Shown here: positions 45,377 through 55,139 of the stretch, piece by piece
How the letters are laid out: each line of letters begins with the position of its first letter
How positions within the stretch are numbered: the stretch's first letter is position 1
Assembly (NCBI GenBank): GCA_024397875.1
Contig: CP073344.1
Location: 2,781,001-2,845,000 of the forward strand
Origin: Amphritea atlantica
GTDB taxonomy: Bacteria > Pseudomonadota > Gammaproteobacteria > Pseudomonadales > Balneatricaceae
DNA: 64,000 nucleotides
Direction of reading: 5' to 3'
The notes under the pieces: model-generated
Seen by the model: only the letters and a program-made list of their open reading frames with translations
Told to the model about the DNA's origin: nothing
Database searches by the model: none
Made by a program: the position numbers and the translations under genes

Positions 45377-46318
45377 CTACTTTCTGTTGGTTTCCGAGGG
45401 TGATTCGCCAAAATAGTCACGATACACCTTTGAAAATCGGCCAAGATTATTGAAACCATACTCGAGCGCTATCTGAGTAATATTTTTTGAATTGCCCAGA
45501 TCCATCAACTCGCGGTAGATACATTCGAGTTTTATATTGCAGATATAGACTCGGGGACTTAACCCATATTCCTTTTTAAAAAGGTGATACAGAGATCGTT
45601 CACTAACATTGATATAAGCCGCCAGATCTAAAGGCTTATACTCTTTACGGGGATCAGCGATCACCCAGCGACGAATCTTCTCGATCCTCGGGTTTTCGCA
45701 AGTGGTCACTTTATAAAACTGATTACCGTTATTTTCGAACCGCTGTAGCAGCAGACATGAAAAAAAACGCCGATACTGAATCTTTAACTCATCAGGGGTC
45801 CGGTCAGACCCGGCATCCAGCAATGAAAGAATCTGATGTTTCAAAGCTGCCAGCTGCGCCAGCTTAAACACCTGCGGCTTAAACACCAGCCCCGAGACTA
45901 GCAGATGATACCCGAGGTGCACCGCATCCTCTATGAGCGTTTTAACAGGCATTCTGATGGTTGCCACCTGACTATCAGCCGATACAACCGTATTTATAGT
46001 TTGCGCGGTATTGATCAGGCAAACATCCCCACAACCAAGTGATAGCACTGCTTCTTTTAACCGCAACCGCACACTCCCCTTCAGAACAAGCATCAGCTGA
46101 AAACATTCCGGACTATCGGGTTGTGAGATATCAATATGATGATCATAGAGATCCACACACACCTGAATATCACCCAGTGAGGTTTCCATTAGCCGCCGGG
46201 ATGGCGGTAACAAGGCCCGGGGAGTTTTTAACCGCTTTATATTAGTCACTGTTTCCAAAGTGAACAGCGGATCCTGTTGCAAAAAATCATTGTTGGAATA
46301 GCCGCTCATGACAGCCAT
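45377..46318 (-). CDS. AraC-family regulator 1 of the aromatic island
   Basis: A 313-residue regulator starting MAVMSGYSNND, with GGAGG a few bases before the ATG. The N-terminal 200 residues form a cupin-like sensor domain. The C-terminal AraC domain has YKPLDLAAYINVSERSLYHLFKKEYGLSPRVY and NITQIALEYGFNNLGRFSKVYRDYFGESP. The second motif is strongly similar to the AraC protein at 63072-63830, so the two are paralogues. It lies upstream of the TRAP system 2 genes only in map order; its targets are unknown. Confidence 0.88.
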   Translation of the reverse strand: MAVMSGYSNNDFLQQDPLFTLETVTNIKRLKTPRALLPPSRRLMETSLGDIQVCVDLYDHHIDISQPDSPECFQLMLVLKGSVRLRLKEAVLSLGCGDVCLINTAQTINTVVSADSQVATIRMPVKTLIEDAVHLGYHLLVSGLVFKPQVFKLAQLAALKHQILSLLDAGSDRTPDELKIQYRRFFSCLLLQRFENNGNQFYKVTTCENPRIEKIRRWVIADPRKEYKPLDLAAYINVSERSLYHLFKKEYGLSPRVYICNIKLECIYRELMDLGNSKNITQIALEYGFNNLGRFSKVYRDYFGESPSETNRK

Positions 46319-46391
46319 ACTTACCTCCACAATTTATTTTTTTAGTCGGAGTCTTTTGGTACTGAATGATGCAATTCATCGTTGATAAAGA

Positions 46392-46417
46392 GCCCTTGAA
46401 CTAACGACAACAAGGGC
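46392..46417 (-). terminator. Terminator of TRAP operon 2
   Basis: GCCCTTG/CAAGGGC (46392-46398 and 46411-46417), followed on the minus strand by CTCTTTATC, 15 bp after the dctM stop. Confidence 0.55.
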
Positions 46418-46431
46418 ATTCTGATATCTGT

Positions 46432-47712
46432 CTACTGGACTAACATCAGGGAGATAGAGGGCACCAGTACAATCAATAGCAGCCGGAACAGATCCGCGAT
46501 CACAAAGGGGAACACCCCTTTAAAGATTGTCTTCAACTCTACATTGGGTAGCACCGACTTCAGCACAAAACAGTTCAGGCCAACCGGTGGGCTTATCAGA
46601 CTGATCTCAGTGGCCACCACCACAACGATGCCAAACCAAATCAGATCCATCCCCATACTCGCAACTATCGGATAGAACACTGGCACTGTCAGCAGCAGCA
46701 TAGAGATCGATTCAAGCACCGCGCCTAACAGTAGATATATCGCAATAATGACAAGCAAGACTCCCAGTAACCCCAGGCCCAGACTGTCAATCCAGTCCAC
46801 TACGTCATAAGGGAAATTAGACACGTTGACCAGATTAGCGAATATCAGCGAACCGATCAGAATCGCGATAAGCGAAACAGAGGTAACAGCACTATCCTCC
46901 AGAGCATCCCGCATACGCTTCAGATCAAATTTTCCACGCAGAAATGTCAGGAAGATCGCCCCGACAACGCCGACAGCTGCTGACTCGGTCGGCGAGAAAA
47001 AACCAAAATAGATCCCCCCTAAAACAATCGCAACCAGCATAGTGAACGCCCACAATTGACGTATCGCTGCAAATCGCTCTTTAAAAGTAGCCTTTTCCCC
47101 TGAAGGACAACTACCCGGCTTCAGGTACGAGATAATGATGATCGCAAGACAGTACATTACAATGCCAATCAAACCAGGAATAACACCTGCAACAAACAAC
47201 TGACCAATATCTGTTTCGGTAATAATCCCGTAGAAAACCAGTGCAATAGACGGGGGGATTAATATACCCAGGGTTCCACCTGCCGCGATAACCCCGGTTG
47301 CCACCTCCTGATTGTAGCCATAACGAATCATTGAAGGATAAGCGATTTTTGACATGGTCGCAGCGGTCGCAAAGCTTGATCCACAGAATGTACTGAAACC
47401 GCCACAGGCACCGATGGTGGTGATAGCAAGGCCGCCCCGCATATGGCCTATCAGAGCGTAAGTCGCGGCATAAAGCTCCTCTGCCAACCCCGATTTCGCA
47501 ACAATATTACCCATCAGAATAAACAGCGGGATAACCGCAAATTCATAAGAAATAACGGTTTCAGACGCGATGCTGCCCAACTGACTCAATGCAGCCCCCC
47601 AACCCTGATAATATGCCAGCCCTAACACCCCAACAGAGCCGGTAGCCACCGCAATGGGCACACGTAAAAACAGCAGCGCAAACAGCACCACAAATGTGAT
47701 CATAATAATCAT
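46432..47712 (-). CDS. TRAP transporter large permease (DctM), system 2
   Basis: A 426-residue, 12-helix permease with VIPLFILMGNIVAKSGL, GGFSTFCGSSFATAATMS, GTLGILIPPSIALVFYGIITETD and ISLISPPVGLNCFVL. It is a paralogue of system 1 but clearly diverged. Last gene of the minus-strand dctP-Q-M unit. Confidence 0.95.
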   Translation of the reverse strand: MIIMITFVVLFALLFLRVPIAVATGSVGVLGLAYYQGWGAALSQLGSIASETVISYEFAVIPLFILMGNIVAKSGLAEELYAATYALIGHMRGGLAITTIGACGGFSTFCGSSFATAATMSKIAYPSMIRYGYNQEVATGVIAAGGTLGILIPPSIALVFYGIITETDIGQLFVAGVIPGLIGIVMYCLAIIIISYLKPGSCPSGEKATFKERFAAIRQLWAFTMLVAIVLGGIYFGFFSPTESAAVGVVGAIFLTFLRGKFDLKRMRDALEDSAVTSVSLIAILIGSLIFANLVNVSNFPYDVVDWIDSLGLGLLGVLLVIIAIYLLLGAVLESISMLLLTVPVFYPIVASMGMDLIWFGIVVVVATEISLISPPVGLNCFVLKSVLPNVELKTIFKGVFPFVIADLFRLLLIVLVPSISLMLVQ

Positions 47713-47721
47713 AACAGAGTC

Positions 47722-48195
47722 CTAGAAATCGGAATTTCGTTTAGGTGCAGACACAAACAGGCTTACCCAGGCAATCAGGGCAAAGATACTTACCACCAGT
47801 AACACCTTCCATTTCATAACACCCAGAAACAGGAAAACATCACCAAATTTGTAGGACTCCTCCACCTGCATAAACAGCGTAATAACCAGCGTGGTATAAA
47901 AAACACACTCAATCAGGTAGACAAACCAGAACACAACTTTGCCAACCGTCCCGACATAGAACTTATCCAGCAAGTCGATAGTGATGTGTCCTTTGGTTTT
48001 GTGGACATGATATAAACCCGAATAAAACATAATCGCTAATGAGATCGAGACCACTTCATAAGAGAAGCCAAGCGGGCTATCGAAAAGGGTTCGACCGACG
48101 ACATCGACAAAGATCACCAACGCCATCAATAAGGCTGCAACAATAGCAATCTTTGAACAGATAACTTCCAGCACTTTAAGAATGGATAAAGGCAT
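47722..48195 (-). CDS. TRAP transporter small membrane subunit (DctQ), system 2
   Basis: A 157-residue membrane protein with four predicted helices, starting MPLSILKVLEVICSK (chosen by AAGAG upstream; an in-frame start 11 codons earlier exists). VDVVGRTLFDSPLGFSYEV and HKTKGHITIDLLD fit the DctQ family. It is 9 bp before dctM. Confidence 0.88.
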   Translation of the reverse strand: MPLSILKVLEVICSKIAIVAALLMALVIFVDVVGRTLFDSPLGFSYEVVSISLAIMFYSGLYHVHKTKGHITIDLLDKFYVGTVGKVVFWFVYLIECVFYTTLVITLFMQVEESYKFGDVFLFLGVMKWKVLLVVSIFALIAWVSLFVSAPKRNSDF

Positions 48196-48278
48196 AACGG
48201 CATACTCTTGTAGGCCGCCTCCCAGCAAGAACGGATTTATGAGTTTGACTCAGCTCTGGCGAGGGAGGCGACGTAACT

Positions 48279-49310
48279 TCATTTCATCGCTTCAAGTTCA
48301 GCCTTGTAATAAGCCATCGCCTGCTGTCCATCGACACCTTTGCTCGCAGCACTTTTTACCCAGCTGTCACGGGCGGGAGCAAACACCGTCTTCAAAGAGC
48401 TAATCAACTCTGGAGACGCAACCCGGTACTCAGCTCCCAGACGCGCTTTCAAAGTAGCCCTGCCTTTAACATCGTTCTCATCCCAGAGCTTACCCATCCT
48501 GGCTGAGAGTTTCTCACCGGCCAGATCCATAATAGCGGCCTGATCCGTTGCACTGATCATGTCCCACTTTTCCTGATTCATAATAATGAACGCAGAGTTT
48601 GAATAGAGACCACCTGGGATCTGAGTCACATGGTTGATGTACTTATCGACTTTAAAGCCGGTTAGCAGCTCATCGGACAGCGCCGTACCATCGATAACAC
48701 CACGGGAAAGAAATTCACGCAGTTCAACCAGAGAACCGGAGATGGGAATAACATTCATCTCTTTAAGCGCACTGGAGACAACCGGGGTCTGAACCCGGAT
48801 CTTCAACCCGCTCATATCTTCAGCGCTCTTAATCGCTGTATCTTTGGTATGCAGATTGCCTCCGGAGGTAACATGTACGGCCAGCGTAACGACATCATCG
48901 TGCATCCCGCTTGGCTTAAAATATTTATTGAATGTACGCCAGTACGCCTTAGAACTTTTCTCGGCGTCAAGGTTATCAAATGGAAATTCAACCATTTCAC
49001 TCAATGGGAATGCACCCGGTGTATAACCATGCGGCCCCCAGGCCACATCAGCCACACCATTGATGACGGCCTGATAATTTCGGGTAGGTGGTGCCAGTGG
49101 TTTTGCAGAAGGCCGGATTTTCACCCGTCCATCAGTTGCCTCTTCAACCTGCTTAAAGAATTTCAACAGGCCGTCAACCTGTGACCAGTGAGTCGGTGGA
49201 AACCACTGATTGTAACGTAAAGTAAGGGTCTCACCTGCCTGAGCAATCGTGGCGGAACTCAGTGATGCACAGATCAGTGCGGCTCCGATAAAGGTTTTCT
49301 TAAGTAGCAT
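48279..49310 (-). CDS. TRAP transporter substrate-binding protein (DctP), system 2
   Basis: A 343-residue periplasmic protein with a signal peptide ending ATIAQAGE. Features include YNQWFPPTHWSQVDGLLKFF, VADVAWGPHGYTPG, DMSGLKIRVQTPV and GVIDGTALSDELL. It is first in its transporter unit. An ATACA-N4-TGTAT box lies 53 bp upstream of the start codon, as at the pathway B promoter, so it is probably co-regulated with pathway B and imports its substrate. Confidence 0.93.
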   Translation of the reverse strand: MLLKKTFIGAALICASLSSATIAQAGETLTLRYNQWFPPTHWSQVDGLLKFFKQVEEATDGRVKIRPSAKPLAPPTRNYQAVINGVADVAWGPHGYTPGAFPLSEMVEFPFDNLDAEKSSKAYWRTFNKYFKPSGMHDDVVTLAVHVTSGGNLHTKDTAIKSAEDMSGLKIRVQTPVVSSALKEMNVIPISGSLVELREFLSRGVIDGTALSDELLTGFKVDKYINHVTQIPGGLYSNSAFIIMNQEKWDMISATDQAAIMDLAGEKLSARMGKLWDENDVKGRATLKARLGAEYRVASPELISSLKTVFAPARDSWVKSAASKGVDGQQAMAYYKAELEAMK

Positions 49311-49362
49311 AGCCGTTCCTCGGTTTTATTATGATTAAATGGAACATAAAAATTATTTCACA

Positions 49363-49376
49363 ATACACAACTGTAT
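49363..49376. promoter_or_regulatory. ATACA-N4-TGTAT box upstream of TRAP operon 2
   Basis: ATACA-CAAC-TGTAT. The same 5-4-5 inverted repeat occurs at 61135, 61188 and 61333. A further inverted pair ATCGTAA/TTACGAT (49383-49408) lies just upstream in this very AT-rich gap. Confidence 0.65.
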
Positions 49377-49490
49377 GTCTATATCGTAATAAAATAAAAT
49401 TTTACGATAAATTACCTATAAATCAGATATTTGTATTAAATTGATTCATATTAATAAAGATTCACTAATGTATGCCTGAAGATTTTAACC

Positions 49491-50486
49491 TCAAGCAAAA
49501 GCATCACTAAAGAAGTGATCCGGGTTTAATCTACAGCGTTCAACACAATCACGTTTTGCAGAAGAAACCACAATCGGTGCACCACAGACATAAACTTCAT
49601 AAGCAGACAGGTCAGGCATATCATCGACTACCGCCTGATGGACAAAACCGCTTCGCCCGACCCAGCCTTCACCCGTACTTTCAGATAAAACCGGCGTGTA
49701 GGAAAACCAGCTATTCTCTTCAGCCCACTGATGACAAAGCTCATCCATGTAAAGATCCTGCTTACAGCGTCCACCCCAGTAGAGAGCCACCGGACGGGTG
49801 TTACCGCTGGTAATCAGCCCCTGCATCATAGATTTAACCGGCGCAAAACCTGTGCCGCTGGCAATCATCACTATCGGCCTGTCAGAATCCCTCACATAGA
49901 AGGTTCCGAAAGGGCCTTCGATAGTGACAATCGCTTTAGGTTTGAGCTCATCAACAATAATCCGACTAACAGCTCCGCCGGGCATCTTCCGGACATGTAG
50001 TTCAACGGCCCCCTCTGAATCCAGGTTAGCCATTGAATAACTTCGGGGATCGCAGCCTTTGATCGTCAGATCCAGATACTGGCCCGGCTTAAACGCAAAG
50101 CTAATGCCGGGTGCCGGCGCTATTTTCAGCACGGCTACATCATCAGAAACAGGCTCTTTAACCAGGGTGCGACCGGCACACTTCTGCACACTGATACCTT
50201 CCAGCCCGGTCACCTCTGGCGCTTCAATAACCAGGTCTGCAGTTGCATGCCCGACACACATCAGCCCGGTTCTGCCCTCAAAATCACTCGGTTCCAGTTT
50301 TATAGCTTCGGGATTTTTATAGCTAACTGCACCCGATAGTATAGGGGTACGACACTCGCCACACTGCCCATCCCGGCAGCTATGTTTTAGCGTTATACCC
50401 GCTTTAAATGCAGCCTCAAGTACGGTTTGAGACGCCTCCGCCGTGAATGACTTATCCACCGGTTCAATCTGCACTGTAATACCCAT
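49491..50486 (-). CDS. Ring-hydroxylating dioxygenase ferredoxin reductase
   Basis: A 331-residue NAD(P)H-dependent reductase: an N-terminal plant-type [2Fe-2S] domain (C37, C42, C45, C77), then a FAD domain with the RSYSMAN motif and an NAD domain with IVMIASGTGFAPV. This order matches NahAa, BenC and XylZ. With the separate Rieske ferredoxin gene at 58776-59114 it makes a class III (naphthalene-dioxygenase-like) electron chain. It is the last gene of the pathway B operon; its ATG overlaps the mhpE copy 2 stop. Confidence 0.93.
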   Translation of the reverse strand: MGITVQIEPVDKSFTAEASQTVLEAAFKAGITLKHSCRDGQCGECRTPILSGAVSYKNPEAIKLEPSDFEGRTGLMCVGHATADLVIEAPEVTGLEGISVQKCAGRTLVKEPVSDDVAVLKIAPAPGISFAFKPGQYLDLTIKGCDPRSYSMANLDSEGAVELHVRKMPGGAVSRIIVDELKPKAIVTIEGPFGTFYVRDSDRPIVMIASGTGFAPVKSMMQGLITSGNTRPVALYWGGRCKQDLYMDELCHQWAEENSWFSYTPVLSESTGEGWVGRSGFVHQAVVDDMPDLSAYEVYVCGAPIVVSSAKRDCVERCRLNPDHFFSDAFA

Positions 50487-51529
50487 CAGATTAACCCCTT
50501 CTCTTTCGCCTGCTTTTCTTTAAACATAGTCAGTGCCAGGTCTTCAATCATATCTTCCTGTCCGCCGACGGTGCCACGACGGCCCAGCTCTACTAACAGA
50601 TCACGTGCCTGAATGCCGTACTTCGCTTCCGCCCGTTTGGCAAACAGCAGGAACGAGGAGTAGACCCCGGCAAAACCCAGCGTCAGTGCATCGCGATCGA
50701 CCCGGATCGGCTGATCCATCATCGGTACGACCAGGTCTTCCGCGACATCCATAATCTTGTACAGATCGATACCGTGATCCGCTTCCATCCGCACCAGCGT
50801 GGCCACCAGCACTTCCAGTGGCGTGTTACCGGCACCGGCGCCTAAGCCCGCCACCGAACCATCGATACGGCCGGCGCCGGCATCGATCGCCGCCAGGGAG
50901 TTGGCCACGGCCATCCCCATGTTGTGATGGCCGTGAAAACCGATCTCGATAGACGGGTCCAGCTCGGCCCGCAACAGACCGATCTTTTCAGTCACCTCAT
51001 CCGGCAGCATGTAACCGGCCGAGTCGGTGCAGTAGATGCAGTTCGCGCCGTAAGAGACCATCAGCCGTGCCTGCTCCAGAATCTTCTCCGGGCTGGCCAT
51101 ATGCGCCATCATCAGAAAGCCCACGGTATCCATCTCTAATTTGGCCGCCAGACCGATATGCTGCTCGGTGACATCCGCTTCGGTGCAGTGGCTGGCCACA
51201 CGAATCGTGTTGACCCCTAAGTCTTTCGCCATGCGCAGGTGATCGACCGTGCCGATCCCGGGCAACAGCAGTGCGGAGACTTTGGCGTTTTTCAGTTTCG
51301 GAATGACCGCACCGAGATACTCTTCATCGCTGTGGGCCGGGAAGCCGTAGTTCACCGAGGTGCCCCCCAGACCGTCACCGTGGGTGACCTCGATCAGCGG
51401 CATACCCGCTTCATCCAGACCTGTCGCCACAGCGACCATCTGCTCCAGTGAGATCTGGTGACGTTTGGCGTGCATACCGTCCCGCAGGCTCATGTCGTGG
51501 AGGACTACTTTTTTACCTTTCAAATTCAT
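50486..51529 (-). CDS. mhpE: 4-hydroxy-2-oxovalerate aldolase (MhpE), copy 2
   Basis: A 347-residue aldolase, almost identical to copy 1 but ending [14 protein letters not shown] instead of TMSKQK. Catalytic motifs [12 protein letters not shown] and [11 protein letters not shown] are unchanged. GGAGGAACGAGCG precedes the ATG. Its stop overlaps the reductase start. The duplicated DNA runs from about 50525 to 52448, opposite in orientation to 39053-40975. Confidence 0.97.
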   Translation of the reverse strand: MNLKGKKVVLHDMSLRDGMHAKRHQISLEQMVAVATGLDEAGMPLIEVTHGDGLGGTSVNYGFPAHSDEEYLGAVIPKLKNAKVSALLLPGIGTVDHLRMAKDLGVNTIRVASHCTEADVTEQHIGLAAKLEMDTVGFLMMAHMASPEKILEQARLMVSYGANCIYCTDSAGYMLPDEVTEKIGLLRAELDPSIEIGFHGHHNMGMAVANSLAAIDAGAGRIDGSVAGLGAGAGNTPLEVLVATLVRMEADHGIDLYKIMDVAEDLVVPMMDQPIRVDRDALTLGFAGVYSSFLLFAKRAEAKYGIQARDLLVELGRRGTVGGQEDMIEDLALTMFKEKQAKEKGLI

Positions 51530-51544
51530 CGCTCGTTCCTCCAC

Positions 51545-52456
51545 TTAGCCGCGTGCTGGCAGGGTAATGGTGCCGTTGGTTGCTTCTTCGGCAAACATCT
51601 CGGCGGTGCGCAGACCGGCTGCGGTCATAATGTCCAGGTTTCCGGCATATTTGGGCAGGTAATCCCCCAGACCTTCCACCTCCATAAACATGGAGACCCG
51701 GTTGCCATCAAATACCGGGCCGTTTACCAGGTGGTAGCCGGGCACATATTTCTGCACCTCTTTGACCATGGCGTGAACGGAGGCGGTAATCGCCGCCTGA
51801 TCAGGCTCGCCCTCAGTCAGGCAGTGCACGGTGTCGCGCATCATCAAAGGTGGCTCAGCCGGGTTGATAATGATGATCGCTTTACCTTTTTTCGCACCGC
51901 CCACTTTCTCAACAGCACCGGCGGTGGTGCGGGTAAACTCATCGATATTTTTACGGGTGCCGGGACCGGCAGATTTTGAGGACACCGTAGCGATAATCTC
52001 GCCGTACTCTACCGGCTGCACCTGAGACACGGCTGCCACCATAGGGATGGTGGCCTGACCACCGCAGGTGACCATATTGACGTTCATCTCCAGGTTCTGC
52101 GCATGGGCCCGCAGATTCACCGGGGGCACACAGAAGGGACCGATCGCCGCCGGGGTCAGATCGATCATGATCACCCCCAGCTCATTCAGCTTGCGGCTGT
52201 TCTCGGCATGCACATAGGCAGAAGTGGCATCGAAGGCGATACGGATATCGTCTTCGATCACGTGCGGCAGCAGACCATCGACACCGTCAGAGGTGGTTTT
52301 AATGCCCATCTCCCGGGCGCGTTTGAGGCCATCGGATTCGGGATCGATCCCCACCATCCACACCGGCTCGATCCATTCGGACCGTTGCATCTTCATCAGC
52401 AAATCGGTGCCGATATTGCCCGGCCCGATAATCACTGCTTTAAGTTTCTTACTCAT
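51545..52456 (-). CDS. mhpF: Acetaldehyde dehydrogenase, acylating (MhpF), copy 2
   Basis: A 303-residue enzyme identical to copy 1 except for the first residues (MSKK) and one Ser for Ala near residue 55. It keeps the Rossmann motif and the catalytic Cys in [10 protein letters not shown]. Scattered silent differences at DNA level show that the copies are not freshly made, or are being partly homogenised. It belongs to the pathway B operon. Confidence 0.97.
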   Translation of the reverse strand: MSKKLKAVIIGPGNIGTDLLMKMQRSEWIEPVWMVGIDPESDGLKRAREMGIKTTSDGVDGLLPHVIEDDIRIAFDATSAYVHAENSRKLNELGVIMIDLTPAAIGPFCVPPVNLRAHAQNLEMNVNMVTCGGQATIPMVAAVSQVQPVEYGEIIATVSSKSAGPGTRKNIDEFTRTTAGAVEKVGGAKKGKAIIIINPAEPPLMMRDTVHCLTEGEPDQAAITASVHAMVKEVQKYVPGYHLVNGPVFDGNRVSMFMEVEGLGDYLPKYAGNLDIMTAAGLRTAEMFAEEATNGTITLPARG

Positions 52457-52471
52457 CGCTCACACCACCCA

Positions 52472-54301
52472 CTAAATAATGCTAAGAACTAATTCAGACG
52501 AACTGCTTTTATAGATTTCATCAACCGAGTCACTTCGGTTTTCCAGCATTTTTCGCTGATTCAGACTGCCCTTATCGGTAATCTCCCCAAGCTCCAGATG
52601 AGGCAACTCATCCAACACCAGTAACTTGCACACTTTCTGGGAAGAGCCTTTAGAAGAGGATGACATCCGCTCAAGAGATGCTTGTAAAGCCGCTCTAACT
52701 TCGGCAACGGCAAACAGCTCATGACCACTCATCCGCCCTTCGGTATCACCCGCCAATTGACGCATTTTCGGCCCGGGAATCACCATCAGGCTCAGATAAT
52801 CCTGGTTATGCCCTGCCACCACACCATCTGAAACCAGGTCGCCGAAGTTCTGGTACATCCGCGAACGGATTGAAGCCACACACACCCAGGTACCCGTACT
52901 GAGTTTGAAGTCTTCAGAAACACGCCCATCAAACAGAATGCCTTCCGATGGGTTTTCACTGTTTTTCAACTTGCCGGCATCACCGATGCAGTAGAAGCCC
53001 AGCTCATCAAAGGCTGCATGGGTGGCTTCAGGGTCATTGAGGTACTGTTCAAATACAATCGGACCTTTAATGCGCATCTCCAGCTTGGAGCCATTGGGTA
53101 CAAAGCGAATCTGTACGCCGGGAAAAGGCACACCGATGTTGCCCGGCTTATCCAGTCGCCAATGAACATTAGTAATCGCGGGAGCCGTTTCAGTCGCGCC
53201 CCACTCAGTGGTGAAGAACACATCATGCCCCACCTCTTCCGCCATCCGTTTAAGATCATCCCAAACCGAAGGCGCCAGCGCTGCCGCCGCGTAAAACAGC
53301 ATGTTGATATTGGAGAAGAAGGTCTTTTTAAGCTCTTCATCCTGCTGCAGATGCTCCACCAACACTTCATAGCCTTTAGGCACATTGAAGTAGAGGTTCG
53401 GCTTTATCTCTTTGATGTTTTTCAGCGTTTCTCCAATCAGGTTTGGCACCGGTTTGCCATTATCGATATACAGCGAACCGCCGTTGCGCAGCACCAGATT
53501 AAAGTTGTGGTTAGAACCAAAGGTGTGACTCCAGGGGAGCCAATCCAGAATTCGCGGAGCTTCCTGTTCAATAAACGGGTAATACTGCGCAATCATCTGC
53601 TGGTTGGAACACATCATTCGCTGGGTGACGACCGCAATTTTTGGCTTTCCGGTCGAACCCGATGTCAGCATATACTTGGCGTGGGTATCACCATCCAGTG
53701 TCTGAAACAGCGCTGACACCGCTTCCGTTGCCGGCGTTTCAATCAGTGACTGAAGCGTAATCGCATCAGAACCGGCATCCGACTTTTGCGAGGAGATAAA
53801 CAGTTTAATCTGTTCACACCCCTGGATAGCCGGTGCAAACGCCGCCTCGTTTTCGGCATAAACCGCACAGGGTCTGAGTCGTTCAATCGTGCTGTGAAGC
53901 TGCTCATAGGTTTTCGCCACCAGCGAGTAGGCAACGGATACCGACGTCACAGGGATACCGATATGCATCGCTGCCATCATCATCAGTGCATGATCAACTG
54001 AGTTTCCAGACAGAATAACCAGTGGCCCTTTGCCAACCAGCCCAAGGTTAATCATCCCCTGTGCAATACTATGAACCTGATAGCGGAACTGGCGGTAAGT
54101 CAGTGTTCGCCAACCATCACCCTGGCGCTCAGCGAGAACAACCTGATCCGGGCGTTTTTCTGCCCAGGTCTCCAGCCAGTCCCCCACACAACGTTCATAA
54201 TTTTCTAATGGTGTATTCGACTGAATAATAAATGAGCCGTCTTCACTCACCTGCATATCAACAGATGTTTTCGGCATCTGAGAAAAAATATCGGCACCCA
54301 T
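52472..54301 (-). CDS. Feruloyl-CoA-synthase-like AMP-forming ligase
   Basis: A 609-residue adenylate-forming enzyme of the feruloyl-CoA synthase type. Motifs are MLTSGSTGKPKIAVVTQRMM, DWLPWSHTFGSNHNFNLVLRNGGSLYID, TTEWGATETAP and FDGRVSEDFKLSTGTWVCV; the C-terminal region has GEITDKGSLNQRKML instead of the usual TxxGKxxR. It should activate a carboxylic acid with CoA. Its presence inside a ring-cleavage operon suggests that either the starting aromatic acid or the acid freed by the hydrolase is handled as a CoA ester. Confidence 0.85.
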   Translation of the reverse strand: MGADIFSQMPKTSVDMQVSEDGSFIIQSNTPLENYERCVGDWLETWAEKRPDQVVLAERQGDGWRTLTYRQFRYQVHSIAQGMINLGLVGKGPLVILSGNSVDHALMMMAAMHIGIPVTSVSVAYSLVAKTYEQLHSTIERLRPCAVYAENEAAFAPAIQGCEQIKLFISSQKSDAGSDAITLQSLIETPATEAVSALFQTLDGDTHAKYMLTSGSTGKPKIAVVTQRMMCSNQQMIAQYYPFIEQEAPRILDWLPWSHTFGSNHNFNLVLRNGGSLYIDNGKPVPNLIGETLKNIKEIKPNLYFNVPKGYEVLVEHLQQDEELKKTFFSNINMLFYAAAALAPSVWDDLKRMAEEVGHDVFFTTEWGATETAPAITNVHWRLDKPGNIGVPFPGVQIRFVPNGSKLEMRIKGPIVFEQYLNDPEATHAAFDELGFYCIGDAGKLKNSENPSEGILFDGRVSEDFKLSTGTWVCVASIRSRMYQNFGDLVSDGVVAGHNQDYLSLMVIPGPKMRQLAGDTEGRMSGHELFAVAEVRAALQASLERMSSSSKGSSQKVCKLLVLDELPHLELGEITDKGSLNQRKMLENRSDSVDEIYKSSSSELVLSII

Positions 54302-54356
54302 AACAAACCTTCTTTTATATTTTTTATAATTGTTAAGTTACTTAACTATCCAGTTA

Positions 54357-55139
54357 TCATTCCGCGATCAGATTAATCTCATCCAGCCCTTCAAAGCTGA
54401 AGGAATATTGTTTTCCAGGTATCAGATTAACCATCGGCGCCAGAGCGCCCGACAGAACGATCTGACCTTTGCGTATGGGTGTTCTGAGTTCTATCAGCTT
54501 TTTTGCCAGCCAATAAGCCGATAGCAGCGGGCTCCCCAGACAAGCTGATCCCCGTCCGCTGGCAACGCATTCATTATTGGAATGAATCGCCACCTCCAGT
54601 GCTTCAAAGTCCACACCCTTCGGTGAAAAGAAACGTTTCCCTGGCATATACAGAGCTGAAGAGGCATTGTCAGCAATGGTATCGACGATACCGATCTTCC
54701 AGTCCGCAACCACCGAATCAACAATCTCGATCACCGGGAAAAAGTAGTCGATCGCGGACAACAACTCCATAAAGGTCAGATTTTCTTTATCCAGATCCTC
54801 TTTAAAGCAGAAGCCAATTTCACCCTCGGCTTTGGGCGCGATCAGGCCACTGCAATCAACCGGCTGACCACTTAACACCTCCATATCAGAGAACAGCACA
54901 CCGTAATCGGGCTGATCGACGCCCAGCTGTTGCTGCACCGCTTCAGAGGTGAGACCGATCTTGTAGCCGACGACTCGGCCGCCTTCATCGAGCCGGTGCT
55001 GATTAACAACCGACTGAATCTGATAGGCGTCATCGATGGTTAGCTGCGGAAAATCAGTGGATATAGGGCCAATTGCTGTTGCCGCTTTGCGCCCCTGAAT
55101 AATGGATTCGGCAACCGCCCTGCACTGATCATTACTCAT
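54357..55139 (-). CDS. 2-keto-4-pentenoate hydratase-family protein (pathway B)
   Basis: A 260-residue member of the hydratase/decarboxylase family (MhpD, DmpE, DmpH). It shares GGRVVGYKIGLTSEAVQQQLGVDQPDYGVLFSDM, APKAEGEIGF (metal site), VDTIADNASSALY and VLSGALAPMV, but is well diverged from mhpD in pathway A. In context the role is 2-hydroxypentadienoate hydratase; a 4-oxalocrotonate decarboxylase role is less likely because no tautomerase or semialdehyde dehydrogenase is present. Its ATG overlaps the preceding stop. Confidence 0.9.
   Translation of the reverse strand: MSNDQCRAVAESIIQGRKAATAIGPISTDFPQLTIDDAYQIQSVVNQHRLDEGGRVVGYKIGLTSEAVQQQLGVDQPDYGVLFSDMEVLSGQPVDCSGLIAPKAEGEIGFCFKEDLDKENLTFMELLSAIDYFFPVIEIVDSVVADWKIGIVDTIADNASSALYMPGKRFFSPKGVDFEALEVAIHSNNECVASGRGSACLGSPLLSAYWLAKKLIELRTPIRKGQIVLSGALAPMVNLIPGKQYSFSFEGLDEINLIAE

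Noticed and set aside
53018..53716. 232-codon frame antisense to the feruloyl-CoA-synthase-like gene
   Set aside because: Antisense shadow of a complete adenylate-forming enzyme.
54357..55139. 4-oxalocrotonate decarboxylase assignment
   Set aside because: No 4-oxalocrotonate tautomerase or hydroxymuconic semialdehyde dehydrogenase gene is present, while a meta-cleavage hydrolase is, so the hydratase role fits better.
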